From CAUYXJ01 sp963577065 (GTDB lineage: Bacteria > Chloroflexota > Dehalococcoidia > Tepidiformales > Tepidiformaceae): 24,754 nt of DNA. Shown piece by piece: positions 15,116 through 22,063 of this stretch. A program made the position numbers and the translations under genes. The notes under the pieces were generated by a model. It did no database searches, was not told the origin of the DNA, and was given only the letters and a program-made list of their open reading frames with translations. The stretch lies in NCBI GenBank assembly GCA_963577065.1, contig CAUYXJ010000043.1, forward strand, positions 1 through 24,754, written 5' to 3'. Each line of letters starts with the position of its first letter. Position 1 is the stretch's first letter.

Positions 15116-16744
15116 TCACGGCGCCCATTCGAGGAAGTTGGCGTTCGCCCAGCCGGCGGTGCCGCCCGGCAGCTCAATGTGGATCCAGGTCTCCCCCTCC
15201 GGGTGCCGGAAGAGGGCCGTCGGACCGGGATTATCGCGGCTGGGGAGCGCTGTCTCCGTAACCGCCGCGGTCGTGCCGTTCGGGGCGCAGGCAAGGATCG
15301 CTCCGGCGAACGAGGGATCGTCGCGCAGGTTCAGGCACTCGTCCGCCCCGTGGATGCGGAGCCGAGGCTCATCGAACGGGGGGAACTGCACGACCGGCGC
15401 GAGGAGGGGTACCGGGGAGGAGAAACCCCTCCCGCCGCCCGCGAAACCGAAGCGGAGGAATTCGCTGGTATTCCCCCAAGGCCGCACGCCGAGCCAGATC
15501 GCGTTACGAAACTCCCCAATCTCGACCTCTCTCTGCACGGTCCCCTCACGGTTAGTGACTCGCCACAGGCGCAGGGAGAACAGATCGGGATTGTCGGGCG
15601 AAGGAACACCCAGCGGTGCGGATCCGAGCAGTTCGCCCTGCCTGGAGACGAACCAGAGGCCGTCGTTCGTCTCGATCACGAGTGCGGACGAATCAGCGAG
15701 CCAGCTCGCTCCGTGGGCAGACAGCCGGCCGGAGAGGTTCGCCCCAAGCACGCGGAAGCGCGGCTGACCGTCGGTTCGAGTGACGGTCAGCATCCGGAGT
15801 CCAGGGACGAGACCTGGCCCAGCCCCGGGGTATGAATTCGCAAGAGTCGCGGCATGCGCGATCAACTCGCCGCTTGGTGAAATCGGCGACAGGCCGAATG
15901 CAGCGGGAATTTCCAACTCAGCGAGCACGGACCCGTCCCATCCGAACCACGCGCGAGAGCTCTCGCCGTAGACAACGAAGCCGAGGCCGCCCGGAAGCAC
16001 CTCTGGGACGCCAAAACGGGGAGATGCCTCCGCGACCATGCGCGGAGGCTCGCCTGTTGGGACATCGACGAGGAAGACGGCGGTCGCGGTATCAAGAACC
16101 AGCCTCGAACCGTCGGGAGACCAGAGCGCCGTTCGGAGCGAGGTCGTCGACGGGGGCGGATCGATGGGAATCGGGACCAGTGTGCGGACATCGAAGTCGA
16201 CTACCGCTAGCCAGACGGTATCTGGCTGCCGCGGACCGCGGGCCGCGACCACGCCGAGCGAGCCCTCCGGGCTCGGTCCGACGAGGATCGCAGCGTCCAC
16301 GGCCCGATACGTGATGCCGCGCGTACGATCGTGAAGAAGCCCCTCATCACCAACAATCCAGCGGTTGTCCCGCGACACGTTGAGGGGTCTATCGGCCTCG
16401 TCTGGGTAGCGCCAGCCCTCGACAGCGCCGGTGATTGGGTCGAGGAGGTACACACCGGAGATTGCGTCCACGGTCTCGCCCGGAGCGAAGTCGTGGCGAA
16501 CGAGCGCGCCGGGCGCATCCTTGAACACGGCGTCGAACGTCATCGGGAGCGGGGTTGGGACCGGGATAGGCGTGGGCATGGGCGTGGAGTCGGGCGGCTC
16601 GGCCGTCGGTTCCACCGCCGCCACCGCCGTCGCCGTCGCAGGCACGGTCGCGGGAGCGGCCGCGTTGGACCCGTCGCCGCCACCGCAGGCCGATGCGAGA
16701 AGCGAGAGCGTCACCGCCACCGCGAGCAACACGCGCACACGCAT
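15116..16744 (-). CDS. Beta-propeller lipoprotein with C-terminal SH3-like domain
   Basis: The 542-residue protein has a lipoprotein signal peptide ending LLASACGGG (Cys20) and a Thr/Pro/Ala stalk to about residue 68. A large beta-rich region follows with WD40/TolB-like repeats (LWSPDGSRLVLDTATAVFLV, SPISPSGELIAHAA, SWLADSSALVIETNDGLW). The last 83 residues (460-542) form a bacterial SH3-like unit: ADECLNLRDDPS, then GETWIHIELPGGTAGWANAN. That end resembles the corresponding part of the lipoprotein encoded at 18969-20846 (GEECLNVRAAPA, EWVEVTPPSGEPGWAAAEF). It is surface-anchored; the ligand is unknown. A TAAGGT hexamer ends 6 nt before the ATG. An AAGGTGG overlaps it and could act as a ribosome site instead. 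Confidence 0.87.
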   Translation of the reverse strand: MRVRVLLAVAVTLSLLASACGGGDGSNAAAPATVPATATAVAAVEPTAEPPDSTPMPTPIPVPTPLPMTFDAVFKDAPGALVRHDFAPGETVDAISGVYLLDPITGAVEGWRYPDEADRPLNVSRDNRWIVGDEGLLHDRTRGITYRAVDAAILVGPSPEGSLGVVAARGPRQPDTVWLAVVDFDVRTLVPIPIDPPPSTTSLRTALWSPDGSRLVLDTATAVFLVDVPTGEPPRMVAEASPRFGVPEVLPGGLGFVVYGESSRAWFGWDGSVLAELEIPAAFGLSPISPSGELIAHAATLANSYPGAGPGLVPGLRMLTVTRTDGQPRFRVLGANLSGRLSAHGASWLADSSALVIETNDGLWFVSRQGELLGSAPLGVPSPDNPDLFSLRLWRVTNREGTVQREVEIGEFRNAIWLGVRPWGNTSEFLRFGFAGGGRGFSSPVPLLAPVVQFPPFDEPRLRIHGADECLNLRDDPSFAGAILACAPNGTTAAVTETALPSRDNPGPTALFRHPEGETWIHIELPGGTAGWANANFLEWAP

Positions 16745-16750
16745 CTGCCC

Positions 16751-16756
16751 ACCTTA
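16751..16756 (-). promoter_or_regulatory. -10 hexamer TAAGGT upstream of propeller lipoprotein
   Basis: TAAGGT on the reverse strand ends 6 nt before the ATG at 16744, the same spacing as at 8118 and 18965. The overlapping AAGGTGG leaves a Shine-Dalgarno role possible if the gene is read from the upstream DUF402 transcript. Confidence 0.45.
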
Positions 16757-16773
16757 GGCCCCGGCATCGCGGA

Positions 16774-17298
16774 CTACCCGATTGGTGGCCTCCCCCCGAG
16801 GGCGATCGCCTCCGCGAGGCGGGCGGGGCCGATCGTCGCGAAGGGCTCGTCGTTGCGCGCGAGCATGCCGCGTACGCGCTCGGTGGCCGCGAGGGCGCCA
16901 TCGATCAGCTCTTGCGGATACTGGAGCGAAACCTGGTGCTCGGCGAACTCATCCTCATCGTCGATGTCGACGGACCCGTCGCGCCTACGGATGACATCCA
17001 GATCGAGGTCGATCATCTTCACGCGGCCGTCCTCCCAGACCGCCGGCGCGATGATGTCGACGTAGACCTCGGGCTCGCCCGACGCGAACCAGATCGGGGC
17101 CCACCAGTCCCGACTGACGAGCTTGACCATCGCCCGCTCGAGCGGCTTCAGCCCCTCGTCCCCCCGCTCGACAGGGGTACCCGCGGGGCCCCAGAGCCAG
17201 TGGCCGTACTCGTCCTCGCCGAGCGAAGCGAGGTCGTAGTGCCAGTGCTTCGTATCGGGGTACTTGCGAAAGTTGACGTCGACGCGTTCGCCAGCCAT
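16774..17298 (-). CDS. DUF402 domain protein
   Basis: The 174-residue cytoplasmic protein matches DUF402: NFRKYPDTKHWHYDL at the start, GHWLWGPAGTPVERG, WWAPIWFASGEPEVYVDI, then the acidic signature MIDLDLDVIRRRDG and DIDDEDEFAEHQVSLQYPQEL. The Asp-rich motif binds divalent metal in characterised members such as Ntdp-type nucleoside tri/diphosphatases of Gram-positive bacteria, so a nucleotide phosphatase is a reasonable guess but unproven. ATG 17298 is chosen: a TACGCT hexamer ends 7 nt upstream and no Shine-Dalgarno sequence is seen, so the mRNA is probably leaderless. An upstream in-frame ATG at 17367 would start inside the acyl-CoA dehydrogenase terminator and is rejected. The propeller lipoprotein gene follows after 29 bp. 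Confidence 0.87.
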   Translation of the reverse strand: MAGERVDVNFRKYPDTKHWHYDLASLGEDEYGHWLWGPAGTPVERGDEGLKPLERAMVKLVSRDWWAPIWFASGEPEVYVDIIAPAVWEDGRVKMIDLDLDVIRRRDGSVDIDDEDEFAEHQVSLQYPQELIDGALAATERVRGMLARNDEPFATIGPARLAEAIALGGRPPIG

Positions 17299-17305
17299 CG
17301 GAGGC

Positions 17306-17311
17306 AGCGTA
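17306..17311 (-). promoter_or_regulatory. -10 hexamer TACGCT, leaderless DUF402 promoter
   Basis: TACGCT on the reverse strand ends 7 nt before the ATG at 17298. The gap GCCTCCG has no ribosome site. It lies just after the terminator of the upstream gene, consistent with a new transcription unit. Confidence 0.5.
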
Positions 17312-17336
17312 CCCGGCTGGACGCGCAACAAACACA

Positions 17337-17362
17337 GAGGCCAGGCGTTTCCGCCCGGCCTC
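17337..17362 (-). terminator. Intrinsic terminator of the acyl-CoA dehydrogenase-like gene
   Basis: GAGGCC-A-GGCG, loop TTTC, CGCC-C-GGCCTC forms a stem of 10 bp with one mismatch. On the reverse strand the stem is followed by a T-rich tract, TGTGTTTGTTG. It lies 35 nt after the stop of the gene ending at 17398. Confidence 0.75.
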
Positions 17363-17397
17363 CGCAATGCGTAACGAAGAAGCTGCGAAGCGCCGGC

Positions 17398-18606
17398 CTA
17401 CGCGCCCTTGAACTCGAAGTCCGGCTCGTGGCCCAGGTAGAGCTTCCCAATCGTTTCATACAGCGGATGCGCCACCCAGCGGTGCGAGGCGCAGCCGTGC
17501 GCGTCGCGGAGCTTGCGCTCGAGCGGGTTGTACATGCGCCCCGCGGACGTGCCCGCGGTGTTGTGGATCAGGTCCACCGCCTGGAGACAGGCGTTCGCCG
17601 CGAAGGTGCAGGCCAGGCGCGCACGCTTGGTCGTTTCCGCGCTCGGGTGCGGGGCGCCGTCCGCAAGCTCCTCCTCGATATCGGCCATGGCGTCCATCAC
17701 GAAGGCGCGCGCCGCCTGCACGGTCGCCTCGGCTTCGCCCATGCGGTATTGGGCGATGGGCCGGTCGCGGAGCGTGGAGGCAGACATCAACGGCGTCTTC
17801 GTCTGCGCGAGGTCGACGAAGGCATCCATCGCCCCCCGGCCTACGCCCAGCGCCACCGCCGCCTTGTTGTACGAAAGGCGCAGGGGCACGGGCATGCGGA
17901 ACACAGGGTTGGGGTAGTGGGCGGGAAGCTTCATCAGCTCGACGTCCAGCCACTTCTTCTCGATGACGGCGCCGTCGACCTTGACGTCGTGGCTGCCTGA
18001 GCCGCGCAGGCCGGCGACGTCCCAGGTATCGACAATTTCGAACTTGGACCTGTTCACGAAGAACATCTTCGTCTTCGGCATGCCGGTCGCCTCGTCCGTG
18101 ACGGGCTCGTCGTTCTCGTAGACGGGGCAGCCCATGAAGGCCCACTCGACCTGGTGGCAGCCGCTCTGGAAGGTGGTCTGGCCTGAGATCTTGTAGCTGC
18201 CGTCGGGCTGCTCGACGGCCCTACCCGGAACCGTGCCCGGGCCGCCGCCGCCGCACATGATCACGCGCGGGTTGTCGAGGTAGACCTCCTGGGCGAGTTC
18301 CTTGGGCATGCCCCCGGCGGCCATGGCGTTGATCTCGGACCCGATCATCACGTTCCAGCCGACCGAGGCGTCGATGGCGGAAATGGCTTCGAGGACCTCG
18401 ATGGTTTCCCGCGCTGAGGCGTCTTCGCCGTCGAGCTCGGGCGGGAGAGTGAAGCGGAAGAAGCCCTCGTCGATGAGGATATCGACCATGCTCTGGGGGA
18501 GGTGGCGCAGCTTCTGGGCTTCGTCGCCGCCCTCGCGGATGACCTGGGTGAGCTTGCCGACACGCTCGAGGGGCGTGCCCTGCAGCGTCGTAGAAGCCGT
18601 GGCCAC
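17398..18606 (-). CDS. Acyl-CoA dehydrogenase family flavoprotein (type 2 C-terminal domain)
   Basis: The 402-residue protein has the three-part acyl-CoA dehydrogenase layout. It has an N-terminal helical domain (RVGKLTQVIREGGDEAQKLR, LIDEGFFRFTLPPELDGEDA, EAISAIDASVGWN), a beta domain (GSYKISGQTTFQSGCHQVEW, DTWDVAGLRGSGSHDVKVDG), and a C-terminal domain of the Acyl-CoA_dh_2 type ending with DLIHNTAGTSAGRMYNPLER and AHGCASHRW. This subgroup includes HsaA, DszC and HpaB-like flavin monooxygenases as well as dehydrogenases. There is no clear catalytic Glu, so a monooxygenase-like role is possible. The start is GTG 18606, with GGAGG 8 nt upstream. The earlier in-frame TTG at 18651 lies directly against the -10 element and cannot be in the transcript. 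A terminator follows. Confidence 0.87.
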   Translation of the reverse strand: MATASTTLQGTPLERVGKLTQVIREGGDEAQKLRHLPQSMVDILIDEGFFRFTLPPELDGEDASARETIEVLEAISAIDASVGWNVMIGSEINAMAAGGMPKELAQEVYLDNPRVIMCGGGGPGTVPGRAVEQPDGSYKISGQTTFQSGCHQVEWAFMGCPVYENDEPVTDEATGMPKTKMFFVNRSKFEIVDTWDVAGLRGSGSHDVKVDGAVIEKKWLDVELMKLPAHYPNPVFRMPVPLRLSYNKAAVALGVGRGAMDAFVDLAQTKTPLMSASTLRDRPIAQYRMGEAEATVQAARAFVMDAMADIEEELADGAPHPSAETTKRARLACTFAANACLQAVDLIHNTAGTSAGRMYNPLERKLRDAHGCASHRWVAHPLYETIGKLYLGHEPDFEFKGA

Positions 18607-18651
18607 GGTGTGGACCTCCAAGGGTTCTGAGATGGAGTGCTGAGCGGGCAA

Positions 18652-18657
18652 AGTATA
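18652..18657 (-). promoter_or_regulatory. -10 hexamer TATACT of the acyl-CoA dehydrogenase-like gene
   Basis: TATACT on the reverse strand lies 45 nt before the GTG start, giving a leader of about 38 nt that carries GGAGG. This promoter decides against the TTG start at 18651. Confidence 0.55.
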
Positions 18658-18702
18658 GAGGGAACCGGCGGGGCGGTCAGGCGGGGGCGCGCTCCGGGCT
18701 CT

Positions 18703-18891
18703 TTACGGCGATGCCCGGGGAGGATCGAAGCTCCACGTGGCGGTGAGCTCGGTGTACGCGATGGTCGTGGCCGCCCAATCGGGGCCGGCAAGCTCGGACC
18801 AGCCCCGGCGCGGGTGAGCGGAAAGAGCGCCTTCGAGCAGGAACCAGTTCGGCATCGTGAGCACGCCCCCCCGGTCGCAGGAGTCCAGCAT
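18703..18891 (-). CDS. Small unidentified ORF or 3' gene remnant
   Basis: The 62-residue reading frame has strongly GC-biased third positions and protein-like content: DRGGVLTMPNWFLLEGALSA, then GWSELAGPDWAATTIAYTEL and TATWSFDPP. The frame stays open upstream toward 18960 without a stop, so it may be the end of a longer gene lost on its 5' side. I do not recognise a family. Starts at ATG 18891 or ATG 18855 are possible; neither has a clear ribosome site. It reads toward the acyl-CoA dehydrogenase-like gene, whose own promoter lies just after it. The remaining bases between 18892 and 18964 show nothing else. Confidence 0.35.
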   Translation of the reverse strand: MLDSCDRGGVLTMPNWFLLEGALSAHPRRGWSELAGPDWAATTIAYTELTATWSFDPPRASP

Positions 18892-18964
18892 CGCTTCTGG
18901 GTAGGCGCGGCTGCTCGATGCGCTCGACGCCGCGTCGGGCAGTTGAGGACCCCTGGGGCGGTGC

Positions 18965-18970
18965 TACGGT
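18965..18970 (+). promoter_or_regulatory. -10 hexamer TACGGT upstream of the third lipoprotein
   Basis: TACGGT ends exactly 6 nt before an ATG at 18977, the leaderless spacing used by the other lipoproteins. That ATG is not in frame with the long downstream coding region, which supports a frameshift in the signal peptide. Confidence 0.5.
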
Positions 18971-20846
18971 GCCCGCATGGCCGGTCGCAGGTGGTTCGGG
19001 TTCACGGCGCTCGCCGCTAGCGCTAGCGCTGGCGTTGGCCGCTTGCGGCGGGGGCGGCGATGACCCATCGGGAACGGCGACGGCGGTAGCGGAGCCAACG
19101 GCCACGGCCGCAAGCGAAACCGCGGCTTCCAGCCCCTCCCCCACGCCCCTCCCCGCCACCGCCACCGCCACCGCCACCCCCAGCCCCAGCCCCACGCCCC
19201 TCATCCCCGGCGGCCGGATCCGCGAACTGACGTGGCGCGAGCCCGTCGAGATCGACGGCTTCGCCGTCATCATCGGCGTCGGTTGCTTCGGCTGTGACGT
19301 GCCCCTGGAACGGGTAGTCAGGATCTATCGCAACCCGGCAGGCGAGTTGCGGCAGGACGTGCTCTTCGAGCAGACGCCGTACGGCGGTGGCCCCCGCTAC
19401 ATCAGCGGGGTGGCGATCGCGAGGGGTGGCGCAACGGTCGCCGTGACCGTCTGCGCGTCGGGCTACTGCGGGGGCGTCGCCTACGCCTCGCCCGATGCGA
19501 CCAGCGAGCTTCACGTCTCTCCGGACGGCGGGATCACCTATTCGCTAGCGGAGCTTGCGGGCGCGAAGGCGGCCCAGGGCTACGGCGCCGAGGGGCTCTT
19601 GCTCTGGAACCAGGACTCTCGCGGCGTCTTCACCTACGAATGGCACGCTGCGGGACAGCCGCTCGCAGCACCGAGCAGCGCCGCCCGCTTCCCTACCGTT
19701 GCTGCAGATGCGGCGACTGAGTTCTGGGCCACTGCCGAGCGTACCCAAGTGGTCCTGACGGACGGCACCGTCGTGTGGGAAGTGCCAGTGGACGGCGGCG
19801 AGATCCAACGGCTCCTCCCGCGCCCCGACGGTGGGGTGCTTCTCATCTTCTGGCGGCTCGGAGACGCAGACTTCGTCACCCGCTCGATGGGCGGGCAGGA
19901 CATCAACCACGTGCGGATCCGCGGGGGGTTGCTGGTGCCCCGGTCCTGGCACGATCAGGACACGATCACCGCGAACTTCTGGGCCGGCGAGAGCACTCCG
20001 GTGCTCTTTCGTCCCGGCTCGGGTTCGATCCGGCCGCTCGAAGGGCCGTTCGCCAGCTTCACGAGCGACGCAGAGCCCGACCTGCTGCTCGGCCGGAATT
20101 GGTGGCTGGCCTCAATCCCCGGGCCGTTCGCCCGCGTCGCGTCGGGCGAGGAGTGCCTGAACGTGCGCGCGGCGCCAGCGCTCATCGCGGAGGTGCGGGG
20201 CTGCTGGGCGGACGGCGTCCTGTTCCGCACCGAGGGCCGCACCGAATTCCTGGACGGCCGCGAGTGGGTCGAGGTCACGCCGCCCAGCGGCGAGCCGGGT
20301 TGGGCGGCGGCCGAGTTCCTCGAGTATTTGCCTGCCCCGGAGGAGCCGCCGAAGTACGGGGTAACGGTCTATCCAGCGGATGTCCAGACTGGCATCCCCG
20401 CCGTCGACCGCGTCCTCGACGCGCTCCGCTCCCGAGATTCGCAGCAACTCGCAGACGTCATCGACTACCTCCTCATCGGATGCGTAGCGGAGCAGATGGG
20501 GATCGGGTCACGACCCCTCTGCGCGGAGGGCGAGGCGATCGGCACACTGATCCGAGTGTTTCCCGGCTCTCAATGCGAGGGGTTCTATCGCAGCCCGGAA
20601 GGCGCGATCAGGCACATCATCGGTCTGGCCGTGAGAGCACCGCGCGTCTACGCGCTGAGCCGGACGGGAAGCAGCAGCGACGACTGGCCCTCAGGCGACT
20701 ACGCCCTCGCCATGACGCTCTCCTCCGGCTTCGGAGTCACGCTGTTCGTGGGCGACGAGGGCATCATCCGCACGAGCGGGAGCTGTGGTGCCCTGGCTCC
20801 GGGCCAGGCCGATGACGCCGAGTACATCCTGCCGCCCCTGGACTGA
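18969..20846 (+). CDS. Lipoprotein with SH3-like and C-terminal domain; signal peptide apparently frameshifted
   Basis: From the in-frame GTG 18969 the product has 625 residues: a short signal peptide ending LALAACGGGG (Cys26) and a Thr/Pro stalk to about 80. The family domain follows, with GCFGCD (105-110) and GYCGG (165-169). After more beta-rich sequence comes an SH3-like part (EECLNVRAAPA, EWVEVTPPSGEPGWAAAEFL). The last domain starts GIPAVDRVLDALRSRDSQQL with Cys-containing LIGCVAEQMG, RPLCAEG and GSQCEGFY. The better start is ATG 18977, which has a leaderless promoter and gives MAGRRWFGFTALAA, but it runs in another frame and stops at 19060. One base gained or lost in the GCTAGC-repeat stretch (about 19005-19035) would join it to the lipobox. 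It resembles the N-terminal part of the ORF at 8130. Ligand unknown. Confidence 0.82.
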   Translation: MPAWPVAGGSGSRRSPLALALALAACGGGGDDPSGTATAVAEPTATAASETAASSPSPTPLPATATATATPSPSPTPLIPGGRIRELTWREPVEIDGFAVIIGVGCFGCDVPLERVVRIYRNPAGELRQDVLFEQTPYGGGPRYISGVAIARGGATVAVTVCASGYCGGVAYASPDATSELHVSPDGGITYSLAELAGAKAAQGYGAEGLLLWNQDSRGVFTYEWHAAGQPLAAPSSAARFPTVAADAATEFWATAERTQVVLTDGTVVWEVPVDGGEIQRLLPRPDGGVLLIFWRLGDADFVTRSMGGQDINHVRIRGGLLVPRSWHDQDTITANFWAGESTPVLFRPGSGSIRPLEGPFASFTSDAEPDLLLGRNWWLASIPGPFARVASGEECLNVRAAPALIAEVRGCWADGVLFRTEGRTEFLDGREWVEVTPPSGEPGWAAAEFLEYLPAPEEPPKYGVTVYPADVQTGIPAVDRVLDALRSRDSQQLADVIDYLLIGCVAEQMGIGSRPLCAEGEAIGTLIRVFPGSQCEGFYRSPEGAIRHIIGLAVRAPRVYALSRTGSSSDDWPSGDYALAMTLSSGFGVTLFVGDEGIIRTSGSCGALAPGQADDAEYILPPLD

Positions 20847-20851
20847 TTGGG

Positions 20852-20992
20852 CCCACGCCGCCCCGCCCGCGGGAGTAGACTCCCGCCCACTCTCCACGGA
20901 GGCCCCCGATGGCTGAAAGCAAGCTCGTGGCGATGCTCTTCGACGCCTGGGACGACCTCGACCGCGCCTATGAAGGCGTCGCCGCCGCCGAG
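20852..20992 (+). repeat. 141-bp direct repeat, copy 1 (DinB promoter and 5' end)
   Basis: Similar, with scattered substitutions and two balancing 1-bp indels, to 22064-22204. It covers the promoter palindrome, ribosome site and first 28 codons of the DinB gene. It begins 5 bp after the lipoprotein stop. Together the two copies bracket the methyltransferase gene. Confidence 0.85.
20869..20886 (+). promoter_or_regulatory. Palindrome with embedded -10 TAGACT, upstream of truncated DinB
   Basis: GCGGGAGT-AG-ACTCCCGC has perfect 8-bp arms. It contains TAGACT (20876-20881), a -10 candidate giving a leader of about 20 nt with CGGAGG before the ATG at 20909. The copy at 22081 keeps 6-bp arms and the same hexamer. 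An operator over the promoter is possible; the palindrome may equally help end the lipoprotein transcript. Confidence 0.5.
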
Positions 20993-21001
20993 CGGGGGTG
21001 A
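20909..21001 (+). pseudogene. Truncated DinB gene (30 codons), now leader of the methyltransferase
   Basis: ATG 20909 opens MAESKLVAMLFDAWDDLDRA and ends at TGA 20999-21001. The first 20 residues are identical to those of the intact DinB protein encoded at 22121; after codon 28 the match ends. Of the differences in the first 27 codons, six are synonymous (codons 2, 4, 7, 12, 13, 26) and three change the residue (21, 25, 27). This indicates that both copies evolved under selection as full proteins before this one was cut. It keeps promoter and CGGAGG ribosome site. Its TGA is 1 nt before the methyltransferase ATG, so its translation would feed ribosomes to that gene. Confidence 0.8.
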
Positions 21002-21002
21002 C

Positions 21003-21830
21003 ATGCAGGTCCGCGAGTTCTTCCGCGAGTACGACGCGTTTGTCCCGCAAGGTGACGGCGACGCTCGCGCGCTCTTGCGGCTGGACGTGCGCCGGCATGC
21101 GATCATCGCGGATAACCTCGACGTGATCGAGGGCAAGCGCGTCCTCGACATCGCCTCCCACGACGGACGCATGTCCTTCGCCGCGCTCGAAGCTGGCGCG
21201 GAGCACGTGATCGGAGTCGAGGGGCGCCCCGAGCTCGTCGAGGCCGCGACCCGGCACGTGGCCGGCTACGGCATTGCGCCCGAGCGCTTCGAATTCCGTG
21301 TCGGCGACGCCCACGAGGCGCTCGCAGACTTCCAGCCGGGCCAATTCGACACCATTTTCTGCCTCGGCTTCCTCCACCACACACCACATCACGTGCGGCT
21401 CCTCCGGGAATTCCGTCGCCTGGGTGCCGAGCATCTCATCCTTGACACCCCCATCACGCTCGACAAGAAGCTGATCGTTGAGTTCACGCTCGAGGACACG
21501 TCGGACACGCTCATGGCGATCGGCGACCGGCCCGCGGCGTGGGCGGGGCGCATGAGCCGCCCACTCTTGGAGGCGCTGATCGGCGAGGCGGGCTATGACT
21601 TCCGCTACTTCGACTGGCCACGCCTGATGCGGCGGCTCGACCGGCCGTGCCCGGAGATCACCGAGTCCAAGTACGCCGACGGCCGCCGCGTGACCGTGCG
21701 CTGCCAGCGCCGGAACGCGGGGGACGCGTTCGTCCTCGCCGATCCTCCGCGGGGCTGGCGCGTCCCCGATTCGAGATTGACTCGCGCAGTCCTGACCCGC
21801 GCCCGAAGATTGCGCCGCCTCTTCCGATAA
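21003..21830 (+). CDS. Class I SAM-dependent methyltransferase
   Basis: The 275-residue protein has a Rossmann-type SAM domain. Motif I is KRVLDIASHDGRMSFAALEA (about 44-64, with DIASHDG taking the place of the usual ExGxGxG), followed by the acidic end of strand 2 in HVIGVEGR, FRVGDAHEAL, and motif IV FDTIFCLGFLHHTPHHVRLL. The C-terminal 100 residues include a beta strand and a basic end, RRNAGDAFVLADPP to RLRRLFR. Sequence around HDGRMSF recalls CmoB/DUF1698-like enzymes; the substrate is unknown. ATG 21003 follows the stop of the truncated DinB copy by one base (TGACATG). Its expression therefore seems to depend on the DinB-type promoter and leader. There is no separate Shine-Dalgarno sequence beyond a G-run. 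Confidence 0.88.
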   Translation: MQVREFFREYDAFVPQGDGDARALLRLDVRRHAIIADNLDVIEGKRVLDIASHDGRMSFAALEAGAEHVIGVEGRPELVEAATRHVAGYGIAPERFEFRVGDAHEALADFQPGQFDTIFCLGFLHHTPHHVRLLREFRRLGAEHLILDTPITLDKKLIVEFTLEDTSDTLMAIGDRPAAWAGRMSRPLLEALIGEAGYDFRYFDWPRLMRRLDRPCPEITESKYADGRRVTVRCQRRNAGDAFVLADPPRGWRVPDSRLTRAVLTRARRLRRLFR

Positions 21831-22063
21831 GGCGATCCCCACCGCGGCTGTCGTCGGAAGGCCCCGGTCAGGGCGGTGGCCGCGAGAAGCCCGCTTGGTC
21901 GCTGCCGGCCCCATCGTCGCGGTGTGGGTGAGGCTGGCCCCGCGACCGTCTCCATCAGCGCCGTTCGCCCGACGGGCCTCGGGTGGGTTGACCCATCGGT
22001 TGGCTTTAGCCCCGGCTCGACCTCGCGATCGATTTCGTTCTGCCACGGCGTGGCCAACTTTCA
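21831..22063. other. Intergenic region after the methyltransferase
   Basis: No supported gene. Short open frames on both strands lack ribosome sites and recognisable content. No strong terminator with a T tract is seen. Confidence 0.5.

Noticed and set aside
16693..18000. Forward frame of 435 codons opposite the DUF402 and acyl-CoA dehydrogenase-like genes
   Set aside because: It crosses two well-supported reverse genes and a terminator; its content is low-complexity and matches no family.
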